NCBI GenBank assembly: GCA_900757255.1
Contig: CAAENE010000287.1
Span: 1-11,440, forward strand
Direction: 5' to 3'
Length of the DNA stretch: 11,440 bases
From: Clostridia bacterium
GTDB lineage: Bacteria > Bacillota > Clostridia > HGM11514
Shown piece after piece: positions 6,092 to 11,440 of the stretch. A model generated the notes under the pieces. That model was not told the DNA's origin. It saw only the letters and a list, made by a program, of their open reading frames with translations, and made no database searches. Made by a program: the position numbers and the translations under genes. Each line of letters begins with the position of its first letter. Within the stretch, counting starts at the first letter, position 1.

Positions 6092-6343
6092 GCGCTTGGG
6101 TTCCTCCCCTGTCAACAACCACATTACATCAACTTTTAGAACCTTAGCCAAAGTCAAAACTTCATAATCTGTAACAACTCTATCTCCGATTTCCATTCGA
6201 CTGATTGCCCTCTGTTCTATCGTTACACCCTCTAACTCCATTTTAGCTGCCAAGTCTTTTTGGGATAATTTCAGTTCTTTCCGGCGTTGTCTCACCCTCT
6301 GCCCAACGATATTTACTTTACCGTTAAAGGTGTAAATCGTCAT
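6089..6343 (-). CDS. Small XRE-family transcriptional regulator
   Basis: 84 residues from the chosen start. The helix-turn-helix lies at about 9-75: GQRVRQRRKELKLSQKDLAAKM, then VTIEQRAISRMEIGDRVVTDYEVLTLAKVLKVDVMWLLTG, the standard Cro/C1 pattern ending in the WLLTG motif. The protein is only the DNA-binding domain, with a few extra residues at each end. The ATG at 6341-6343 is preferred because AAAGGGGTG lies 8 nt upstream; a GTG at 6352 in the same frame is too close to that site. The stop codon coincides with the edge of the repeat at 6091. It is divergent from the AbrB-like gene at 6450 and probably controls the shared 106-bp region. Targets unknown. Confidence 0.82.
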   Translation of the reverse strand: MTIYTFNGKVNIVGQRVRQRRKELKLSQKDLAAKMELEGVTIEQRAISRMEIGDRVVTDYEVLTLAKVLKVDVMWLLTGEEPKR

Positions 6344-6387
6344 TATAACCACACCCCTTTTTACTCAAAAGATAGGTAAATTTCTAC

Positions 6388-6416
6388 TTGACAATACATG
6401 TATTATTTGTTAAAAT
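6388..6416 (+). promoter_or_regulatory. Promoter of the AbrB-like gene with palindromic operator
   Basis: TTGACA (6388-6393), 17-bp spacer, TAAAAT (6411-6416). The spacer begins with AATACATGTATT (6394-6405), a perfect 12-bp palindrome lying between the two boxes, a classic place for a repressor. The XRE protein encoded to the left or the AbrB-like product itself could bind it. I saw no equally clear promoter for the leftward XRE gene in this gap. Confidence 0.72.
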
Positions 6417-6449
6417 TACAAAGAAGATGAGTAAAAGGAGAATTTATAG

Positions 6450-6698
6450 GTGAAATCAACAGGAATCGTAAGAAGAGTGGACGAGCTTGGGAGAATCGTC
6501 ATGCCGGTAGAACTGCGGAGAAGTCTGAATATCGAAATAAAAGACCCCATGGAAATCCTTGTGGATGGCAATACAATTTGTCTAAGAAAATATGAAATAA
6601 AATGCATTTTCTGCGAAAATGAAATTGGCCTTGTTGACTTCAACAACGCCAAAATCTGCTCCGCATGCTTGGAAAAAATCAAAAAACTAAACACTTGA
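6450..6698 (+). CDS. AbrB-family transition-state regulator with zinc-binding tail
   Basis: 82 residues. Residues 1-47 are the AbrB/SpoVT swapped-hairpin DNA-binding domain: TGIVRRVDELGRIVMPVELRRSL, then PMEILVDGNTICLRKY. In place of the usual C-terminal dimerisation domain there is a short putative zinc ribbon with two CxxC pairs: Cys52, Cys55, Cys70 and Cys73 (CIFC, CSAC). This arrangement is frequent among clostridial AbrB paralogues. Such proteins act as dimers or tetramers that repress stationary-phase and sporulation genes during growth. The start is GTG at 6450, with AAAGGAG 9 nt upstream. It is divergent from the XRE gene and followed by a terminator. The specific regulon cannot be read from the sequence. 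Confidence 0.9.
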   Translation: MKSTGIVRRVDELGRIVMPVELRRSLNIEIKDPMEILVDGNTICLRKYEIKCIFCENEIGLVDFNNAKICSACLEKIKKLNT

Positions 6699-6771
6699 GT
6701 AACCTTTTTCTTTTTCTATATATGTGTGCTCACAACCCTTCTACTTGTGTTTTTTCACAATTATTCACCTC

Positions 6772-6795
6772 AGCGCCCCTCGGGGCGCTATTTTT
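6772..6795 (+). terminator. Terminator of the AbrB-like gene
   Basis: AGCGCCCC (6772-6779) pairs with GGGGCGCT (6782-6789), followed by ATTTTT. A weaker stem, CACAA/TTGTG, with a T run lies just before it at about 6731-6756. The rest of 6699-6948 holds the rny promoter and leader and no gene. Confidence 0.85.
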
Positions 6796-6852
6796 CTGCC
6801 ATAAATTGTACCGCCCGAAATATATTTGTAATATCAGATTCCCGCAAATTCC

Positions 6853-6881
6853 TTGACACGGCAAAGAAAAAAGGTTAAAAT
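6853..6881 (+). promoter_or_regulatory. Promoter of rny
   Basis: TTGACA (6853-6858), 17-bp spacer, TAAAAT (6876-6881): a strong sigma-A-type promoter about 60 nt upstream of the rny start. Confidence 0.8.
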
Positions 6882-6948
6882 AAAACAGTATATTTATGTA
6901 CATTTGCTATTAAATATGAAAATTTGATTGAAGGAGGTGCAAGTTACT

Positions 6949-8499
6949 TTGGAATGGGTTTTATACATAATTATCGGGGTTGTAGTTTTGGGATTGATTG
7001 CTTTATCATTCCGTCTGGGATTTTCATATAGAAAGAAAATTGCGGAAGCTGAAGTCGGCGGAGCAGAAGAAGAAGCAAAACGTATTTTGAACGACGCCTA
7101 TAAAGCGGCTGAAAACAAAAAACGGGAAGTCCTTCTCGAAGCCAAAGAAGAAAATCACAAATTACGAGCAGAACTTGATAAAGAAACCAAGGAAAGAAGG
7201 AACGAGCTGTCACGCCAGGAACGGCGTATCCAGCAAAAAGAAGAACAGCTGGACAAAAAAACCGAAAACCTGGAAAAGAAAGAAGAAGCCATTGCCAGCA
7301 AAAAGGCTGAAATCGAAAAAGTAAAACAGAAAATTGACGAATTGCACGACAAGGAACTGGAACATCTCGAAAGGATTTCCGGCCTGTCCACCGCCGAAGC
7401 GAAAGAATTCTTGCTCAAGAGGGTGGAAACCGAAATCAGGCATGAGGCCGCTTTGATGATTAAGGAAGTCGAAGAAAAAGCAAAAGACGAAGCGGACAAA
7501 AAAGCAAAAAATATTATCGGGTGTGCAATCCAAAAATGTGCAGCAGACCACGTTGCTGAAACAACAGTATCCGTCGTACCGCTGCCAAATGACGAAATGA
7601 AAGGCCGCATTATCGGCCGCGAGGGCCGCAACATCCGCGCCCTTGAAACACTTACCGGCATCGATTTGATTATCGACGACACGCCGGAAGCCGTTATCCT
7701 TTCGGGCTTTGACCCAATTCGCCGCGAAGTGGCAAGGTTAGCCCTTGAAAAATTGATAACAGACGGCAGGATTCATCCTGCAAGAATCGAAGAAACCGTA
7801 GAAAAAGCCCGCAAAGAAGTAGATGCAATCATCAAACAGGAAGGCGAACAGGCGACATTTGATACAGGAGTCCACGGCCTGCATCCTGAAATCATCAAGC
7901 TTTTGGGTAAACTCCGGTTCCGTACCAGCTATGGTCAGAATGTGTTAAAACATTCTATTGAGGTATCCCACCTTGCCGGCTTAATGGCAGGCGAGTTAGG
8001 TGCCGACATCCACCTTGCAAAACGCGCAGGTCTCCTGCACGATATCGGTAAAGCAGTCGACCACGAAATGGAAGGCTCGCACGTTACCATCGGCGCAGAC
8101 CTTGCGAAAAAATACGGCGAAGGCTTTGACGTTGTCCACGCCATCATGGCGCACCATGGCGATGTCGATGCAGAAACGCTGATAGCTTCCCTGGTGCAGG
8201 CAGCCGATGCAATTTCCGCCGCAAGGCCGGGGGCGCGCCGCGAAAACCTGGAGACCTACATCAAGCGTCTTGAAAAACTGGAAGAGATTGCAAATTCCTT
8301 TGACGGCGTAGATAAATCCTTTGCGATTCAGGCCGGACGTGAAATCAGGATCATGGTGAAGCCGGATAATGTCAATGATGAAAACATGATTGTCGTTGCA
8401 CGCGACATCGTCAAAAAGATTGAAACCGAATTGGAGTATCCGGGACAGATTAAGGTTAACGTAATTCGTGAAACCAGAGCTGTCGATTATGCAAAATAA
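6949..8499 (+). CDS. rny: Ribonuclease Y
   Basis: 516 residues from the chosen start (family about 520). This membrane-anchored endoribonuclease starts mRNA decay in many Bacillota. A single N-terminal membrane helix (about 2-22) is followed by a long, charged coiled coil (about 25-190, rich in E, K and A), then a KH domain with GREG (223-226) in KGRIIGREGRNIRALE, then the HD domain with the metal-binding pair His364-Asp365 in LLHDIGK and AHHGD near 401-405. A frame-internal TTG at 6928 is rejected because it would put the AAGGAGGTG ribosome binding site inside the gene; TTG at 6949, 9 nt after that site, gives the normal MEWVLYIIIG beginning. It has its own promoter. The family usually lies upstream of ymdB and spoVS, as here, though a 477-bp gap separates them. 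Confidence 0.96.
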   Translation: MEWVLYIIIGVVVLGLIALSFRLGFSYRKKIAEAEVGGAEEEAKRILNDAYKAAENKKREVLLEAKEENHKLRAELDKETKERRNELSRQERRIQQKEEQLDKKTENLEKKEEAIASKKAEIEKVKQKIDELHDKELEHLERISGLSTAEAKEFLLKRVETEIRHEAALMIKEVEEKAKDEADKKAKNIIGCAIQKCAADHVAETTVSVVPLPNDEMKGRIIGREGRNIRALETLTGIDLIIDDTPEAVILSGFDPIRREVARLALEKLITDGRIHPARIEETVEKARKEVDAIIKQEGEQATFDTGVHGLHPEIIKLLGKLRFRTSYGQNVLKHSIEVSHLAGLMAGELGADIHLAKRAGLLHDIGKAVDHEMEGSHVTIGADLAKKYGEGFDVVHAIMAHHGDVDAETLIASLVQAADAISAARPGARRENLETYIKRLEKLEEIANSFDGVDKSFAIQAGREIRIMVKPDNVNDENMIVVARDIVKKIETELEYPGQIKVNVIRETRAVDYAK

Positions 8500-8845
8500 T
8501 CGGGGCTGTCTGGTTCCGTATAGCTTGCATGAGCTATCCCGCCTCGGCGGCGTTCAGCGCATCCGATCCGGTATCTGCGCGCGTGGGACGGCATGCCACA
8601 CTAACTGTGCTTAAGCTCCTCACTGCTTTCCCGCCTCGGCGCACAAGCTCATCCCCTCATTTTTCCGGTTTCCGCTCCGCTTTGGATGAGTAAAAAATCG
8701 AAATATTTGAGGAATGATTTCAAATATTTGAGAAAATTAGAATTTTAAGAAAATTCAAATGTTTGAAAAGTGCAAATAAACAGGGCAAAAAAAGTAGAAG
8801 TGAATTTGCATATTTACGGTGAAAAAACCGAATAATAAGAACGAA
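8500..8845. other. Unusual gap between rny and ymdB, no gene seen
   Basis: Two contrasting parts. 8500-8690 is GC-rich and carries the 13-bp direct repeat TCCCGCCTCGGCG twice (8537-8549, 8629-8641), a 6-bp stem ATAGCT/AGCTAT (8520-8537) and an inverted repeat CTCATCC (8648-8654)/GGATGAG (8684-8690). 8691-8850 is very AT-rich and carries three copies of the palindrome-like TCAAATRTTTGA at 8699 (first bases CG), 8720 and 8755. No clear terminator for rny and no clear promoter for ymdB were found. The open frames here are not convincing genes. Confidence 0.6.
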
Positions 8846-8879
8846 AGAAAAAAGGCGGAGGATGGAAATCCTCCGCCTT
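8846..8879 (-). terminator. Strong hairpin oriented as a leftward terminator
   Basis: AAGGCGGAGGAT (8852-8863) pairs perfectly with ATCCTCCGCCTT (8868-8879) around GGAA. The T run (TTTTTTCTTTC) follows the stem only on the minus strand; on the plus strand the stem is followed by GCCATTTG. It thus looks like the end of a leftward transcript, although no leftward gene is present. Confidence 0.6.
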
Positions 8880-8976
8880 GCCATTTGAAAAATTTTGCGT
8901 TGAAAAGCGCATGGATAGAGGGTTTGAGGGCATTGCGGGGCAGAGCGTTCAGACCGGGAACGGAATGGAGAGTCGT

Positions 8977-9756
8977 ATGAATATATTGTTTGTGGGAGAC
9001 GTGGTAGGGCGTCCCGGGCGTGAGTTTTTGGCGGAGCGCCTGCCGGGGCTGAAGCGCGAGTATAGCGTGGATATGTGCGTTGTGAACGGCGAGAATGCGG
9101 CGCATGGCATGGGGATACACAGAGCGGGCGCAGAGGAGATATTTGCGGCTGGGGCCGATGTGATAACGCTGGGGAACCATACCTTTCATAATCGGGACGT
9201 GATACAGGTGTTTGATGATTATGAGACGGTGATACGGCCGGTGAATTATCCGGAGGGGACGTTTGGCCGCGGGTATGTTATGTTCGATATGGGAAAGTAT
9301 ACAGTGGCCGTCATTAACGCCTTGGGGCGCGTGGGATTGGAGCCGATGGACTGCCCGTTCCGGGCGTTGGATAGGGTGTTGGAGGAGATAGGAGACAGGA
9401 CAAAAATGGTGCTTGTGGACTTCCATGCAGAGGCGACGAGCGAGAAAGAAGCACTCGGGTTTTATTTGGATGGAAGGGTGAGTGCGGTTGTGGGGACGCA
9501 TACACATGTTCAGACGGCGGACGGAAGGGTGTTGCCGAATGGAACGGGGTACATTACGGATGTGGGGATGACAGGGACGCTGGATTCGGTGTTGGGGATG
9601 GAGATATCGGTGGCGTTGAAGCGGTTTGTGCAGAGGATGCCGGAGCGGTATCAGGTGTCGGAGGCTGCAAAACGGCAGTTGAACGGAGTTTTAGTGAATA
9701 TAGACGAAAAGACAGGTAAATGCAAAGAATTTCAGAGTATTGTTCTGAAAAGTTAA
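8977..9756 (+). CDS. ymdB: YmdB-family metallophosphoesterase
   Basis: 259 residues (family about 264). YmdB is a metal-dependent phosphodiesterase acting on cyclic nucleotides (2',3'-cyclic forms in vitro); in Bacillus it affects biofilm formation, motility and RNA levels. The di-metal site is complete: Asp8 (FVGDVVG), Glu39 and Asn40 (NGEN), Asn67 and His68 (GNHTFH), His150 (DFHAEAT), His175 and His177 (THTHVQT). The frame is open upstream to 8878, but ATG at 8977 has GGAGAG 6 nt upstream and gives the normal MNILFVGDVVG start; the extension has no family similarity and runs into the hairpin at 8852-8879. It lies between rny and spoVS in the conserved order. Its third codon positions are strikingly G-rich compared with rny, so composition changes sharply across the gap. 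Confidence 0.95.
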   Translation: MNILFVGDVVGRPGREFLAERLPGLKREYSVDMCVVNGENAAHGMGIHRAGAEEIFAAGADVITLGNHTFHNRDVIQVFDDYETVIRPVNYPEGTFGRGYVMFDMGKYTVAVINALGRVGLEPMDCPFRALDRVLEEIGDRTKMVLVDFHAEATSEKEALGFYLDGRVSAVVGTHTHVQTADGRVLPNGTGYITDVGMTGTLDSVLGMEISVALKRFVQRMPERYQVSEAAKRQLNGVLVNIDEKTGKCKEFQSIVLKS

Positions 9757-9793
9757 ATATTCTTTAATAAAAATGAATTATTTTTATAAAAAA

Positions 9794-9822
9794 GAAGGAT
9801 TTTCGCGATTTACGCCGAAATT
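9794..9822 (+). promoter_or_regulatory. Sigma-H-like promoter of spoVS
   Basis: GAAGGATTT (9794-9802) fits the Bacillus sigma-H -35 pattern RnAGGAwww. After 11 bp, GCCGAAATT (9814-9822) fits RnnGAATww with one mismatch. Sigma-H control of spoVS is known in Bacillus subtilis, so this is a reasonable assignment. Confidence 0.6.
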
Positions 9823-9869
9823 ATACTAAAGGGGTGTAAGTAGATAGAAATAATTAATGGAGGAAAGCC

Positions 9870-10130
9870 ATGGACATTTTAAAAGTTTCTTCAAAGTCAA
9901 GCGCCAATTCGGTAGCAGGTGCTCTGGCGGGGGTGATCAGAGAAGAAGGAAGCGCGGAAATTCAAGCTGTGGGGGCTGGCGCATTGAATCAGGCGATTAA
10001 AGCAATAGCGATTGCGAAAGGATTTTTAGCGCCGTCTGGTATTGAAATTGCGTGTGTTCCTTCCTTTACCGATGTTGAGATTGACGGAGAAGCAAGGACA
10101 GCCATTAAATTAGTAGTTGAACCAAAATAA
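9870..10130 (+). CDS. spoVS: Stage V sporulation protein S
   Basis: 86 residues, exactly the usual SpoVS length, with the highly conserved sequence MDILKVSSKSSANSVAGALAG, the central AVGAGALNQAIKAIAIAKGF (33-52) and the ending AIKLVVEPK. SpoVS is a small Alba-like protein needed for progress to spore coat completion; loss also affects division and autolysis in Bacillus. GGAGG lies 6 nt before the ATG. It has its own likely sigma-H promoter and a terminator, so it can be expressed apart from ymdB. Confidence 0.98.
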   Translation: MDILKVSSKSSANSVAGALAGVIREEGSAEIQAVGAGALNQAIKAIAIAKGFLAPSGIEIACVPSFTDVEIDGEARTAIKLVVEPK

Positions 10131-10131
10131 T

Positions 10132-10170
10132 AAAAGAGCGGCACTTAAGCGCCGCTCTTTTATTTTTATT
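10132..10170 (+). terminator. Terminator of spoVS
   Basis: AAAAGAGCGGC (10132-10142) pairs with GCCGCTCTTTT (10151-10161) around ACTTAAGC, followed by ATTTTTATT. It starts directly after the spoVS stop codon, leaving only about 27 bp to the next gene. Confidence 0.92.
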
Positions 10171-10196
10171 ATAACGATATTTGAGGTGAGTCAAAG

Positions 10197-10988
10197 ATGA
10201 AAGAAGGATTTAAATTATGTAGTAAACAAGGTGTGAAAATCTTAAAAAGTACACAGATTCCATTTTGCCATGGGTTTACGACGATTAATGGCGGCGTCGG
10301 GAGGAAGAAAGAATATCGGGGGCTGAATCTGGGCGTAAATAGTGAGGATAAACAAGAGAATATAATGGAGAATTACCGTCGGCTATGTAGTGCGTTTTCC
10401 ATTGATCAGTCGAAGATTGCCGTTTTAAATCAAGTCCATTCAGAATCCGTTTACTGCGTGAGAGACAATTCATTACTTGATGGTGTAAATTGTCCTTCTA
10501 AACGTATAGAAGGCGATGGCCTTATCACCGCTATGCCGGGCGTTACACTAATGGTGTTTTATGCTGACTGTGTGCCTGTCCTGCTGTGTGACCCTGTGAA
10601 AAAAGTTGTGGGTGCTGTCCATTCAGGCTGGCGGGGGACGGTAAAAGGTATTGCGGCAAAAGCATGCAGGATGATGCAGGAAGAATATGGATGCCGCGAC
10701 ATCATTTGTGCGATTGGTCCTTCTATTGGCATATGCCATTTTGAAACAGGAATGGAAGTATATGCTGAATTTAAGAAGAAGTTTGGCGATGCAGTTGACC
10801 AATGGGTAGAAATAAAAGGAGATAAAGCTTATATTTCCATGCAGGACTGTATTCGAGAAGATCTTATAAGGAGCGGAGCCAAGCAGGTGGACATTGCTTA
10901 TGAATGTTCGATTTGTGCAAATGAAAGATATTATTCCCATCGCTGCGGCGATCTTGGCCGTATGGCTGCTTTTATTACCGCTGAATAG
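10197..10988 (+). CDS. pgeF: PgeF/YlmD-type purine nucleoside phosphorylase (multicopper-oxidase-like, LACC1 family)
   Basis: 263 residues. Family members act on purine nucleosides (adenosine and inosine phosphorolysis, adenosine deamination) and, in enterobacteria, correct D-amino-acid errors in peptidoglycan precursors. Zinc-site residues are present: His81 (NQVHS), Cys125 (FYADCVPVLL) and His142 (VHSGWRG). Other family motifs are EGDGLIT, the CAIGPSIGICHFE segment (171-183) and the C-terminal CSICANERYYSHR. The ATG has GAGGTGAG 6 nt upstream. It follows the spoVS terminator closely; no separate strong promoter was recognised in the 27-bp gap, so it may depend on a promoter overlapping the terminator or on read-through. 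Nothing looks damaged. Confidence 0.93.
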   Translation: MKEGFKLCSKQGVKILKSTQIPFCHGFTTINGGVGRKKEYRGLNLGVNSEDKQENIMENYRRLCSAFSIDQSKIAVLNQVHSESVYCVRDNSLLDGVNCPSKRIEGDGLITAMPGVTLMVFYADCVPVLLCDPVKKVVGAVHSGWRGTVKGIAAKACRMMQEEYGCRDIICAIGPSIGICHFETGMEVYAEFKKKFGDAVDQWVEIKGDKAYISMQDCIREDLIRSGAKQVDIAYECSICANERYYSHRCGDLGRMAAFITAE

Positions 10989-11077
10989 AAGAAAACACAA
11001 ATGTTTGAATTGTTATAATAATTAAGGTAATTTACCAAATCGTTTTTGAGAAAGATGCAGGATATAGTAAATGAACT

Positions 11078-11099
11078 AAAAACCAGTTTAGGGTTTTTT
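11078..11099 (+). terminator. Possible terminator downstream of pgeF
   Basis: AAAAACC (11078-11084) pairs with GGTTTTT (11092-11098) around AGTTTAG, ending in a T run. The stem is AT-rich and weak and lies 90 bp after the pgeF stop codon. The stretch 10989-11440 holds no gene that I can support. Confidence 0.45.
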
Positions 11100-11129
11100 A
11101 CATGAATGAAAAGCAAGTATGTTTTTATG

Positions 11130-11230
11130 ATACATTGAACTTATGCGCCGCCGGATTTTTTTCTCCCGATGGCCGGAAAACGCGCATGACCAATTATACC
11201 ACGAATCCGAAGAATTTGTGGTATAATAAA
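11130..11230 (+). repeat. Structured intergenic repeat, unit 1
   Basis: Begins ATACATTGAACTTATGCGC (11130-11148). ATGCGC (11143-11148) can pair with GCGCAT (11182-11187), with an inner CCGG/CCGG pair. A second hairpin has arms ATTATACCACGAAT (11193-11206) and ATTTGTGGTATAAT (11214-11227), with one G-U pair. The end, GTATAATAAACAC (11221-11233), also forms a perfect 13-bp inverted repeat with 11237-11249, so two alternative pairings compete. Confidence 0.7.
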
Positions 11231-11245
11231 CACTGCGTGTTTATT

Positions 11246-11343
11246 ATACTTTGAACTAATGCGCGTGCGAACATATCCGCGCTGCGTTTGGAAAACGCAC
11301 ATGCGCAATTATACAAAACCCCTTCGGGGTTTTGTATAATAAA
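11246..11343 (+). repeat. Structured intergenic repeat, unit 2
   Basis: Begins ATACTTTGAACTAATGCGC (11246-11264), 116 bp after the same motif in unit 1. GGAAAACGCACATGCGC (11290-11306) matches the unit 1 segment GGAAAACGCGCATGACC, and is followed by a perfect 15-bp hairpin, ATTATACAAAACCCC (11308-11322) with GGGGTTTTGTATAAT (11326-11340), loop TTC. The outer ATTATAC/GTATAAT pairs are shared with unit 1 while the tip differs. Confidence 0.7.
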
Positions 11344-11379
11344 GCCACAGAAAACACATGTATTTTTAAATCGGAGCAA

Positions 11380-11440
11380 AGCGTGATAAGCTCGCTTAAT
11401 CACGCTGCGACGATTGCAAGCGTTGCAGGGGGCTTTGCCC
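11380..11440 (+). repeat. Further hairpins at the right edge
   Basis: AGCGTGATAAGC (11380-11391) pairs with GCTTAATCACGCT (11394-11406) with one bulged A. TGCAA/TTGCA and a terminal GGGC/GCCC hairpin follow. This looks like the start of another palindromic element cut by the window edge. Confidence 0.4.

Noticed and set aside
6928..6948. Upstream TTG start for rny
   Set aside because: It would place the AAGGAGGTG ribosome binding site within the coding sequence; the TTG at 6949 fits family length and start.
8878..8976. 33-codon N-terminal extension of ymdB
   Set aside because: It has no ribosome binding site, overlaps the hairpin at 8852-8879, and has no family counterpart. The ATG at 8977 gives the standard YmdB start.
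8755..9507. Long open frame on the minus strand (250 codons) opposite ymdB
   Set aside because: It is antisense to a clearly conserved gene, rich in His, Pro and Arg, has no recognisable domain, and starts inside ymdB without a ribosome binding site. The leftward terminator nearby may end a non-coding antisense RNA instead.
11130..11343. CRISPR array
   Set aside because: There are only two imperfect units about 116 bp apart, with internal hairpins and no regular spacers; no cas genes are nearby.

Overview
The window is chromosomal DNA from an endospore-forming member of the Bacillota, most likely class Clostridia. The evidence is the sporulation genes spoIVA and spoVS, the conserved block RNase Y - YmdB - SpoVS, VanR/VanS/VanY proteins of clostridial type, and GGAGG-type ribosome binding sites with frequent TTG and GTG starts. 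The intergenic DNA is full of palindromic repeats. I cannot name the genus. No rRNA, tRNA, CRISPR array, transposase or integrase was seen.

Layout, left to right. (1) 1-990: a compact divergent switch. An XRE-type repressor (minus) and a small unrecognised protein (plus) are read from overlapping, face-to-face promoters. Each side ends in its own terminator. (2) 990-1420: a gene-free cluster of hairpin repeats that runs into the 3' end of vanY. (3) 1406-4246 (minus): vanR-vanS-vanY, a two-component system and a membrane-anchored D,D-carboxypeptidase. No resistance ligase, racemase or VanX gene is present. (4) 4410-5900: spoIVA, the spore coat scaffold ATPase, followed by a terminator and a second copy of the hairpin repeat. 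(5) 6089-6698: a second divergent regulator pair, a small XRE protein and an AbrB-like protein with a zinc-binding tail, sharing a 106-bp control region. (6) 6853-10130: rny, then an unusual 477-bp gap, then ymdB and spoVS; spoVS has a good sigma-H-type promoter and a terminator. (7) 10197-10988: pgeF/ylmD, a multicopper-oxidase-like purine nucleoside enzyme. (8) 11100-11440: an imperfect tandem pair of structured repeats with variable hairpin tips.

Most genes are housekeeping or sporulation genes of well-known families. RNase Y and YmdB act in RNA turnover and development, SpoIVA and SpoVS in spore formation, and VanRSY probably in peptidoglycan remodelling. The less expected content is non-coding: a dispersed hairpin repeat whose copies differ by paired (compensatory) changes and which abuts gene 3' ends, a possible hairpin masking the vanY ribosome binding site, compact divergent switches with palindromic operators, and a terminator pointing the wrong way in front of ymdB. 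I do not see a convincing new multi-gene defence or biosynthetic system. The best candidates for something undescribed are the 114-986 switch module and the repeat family.
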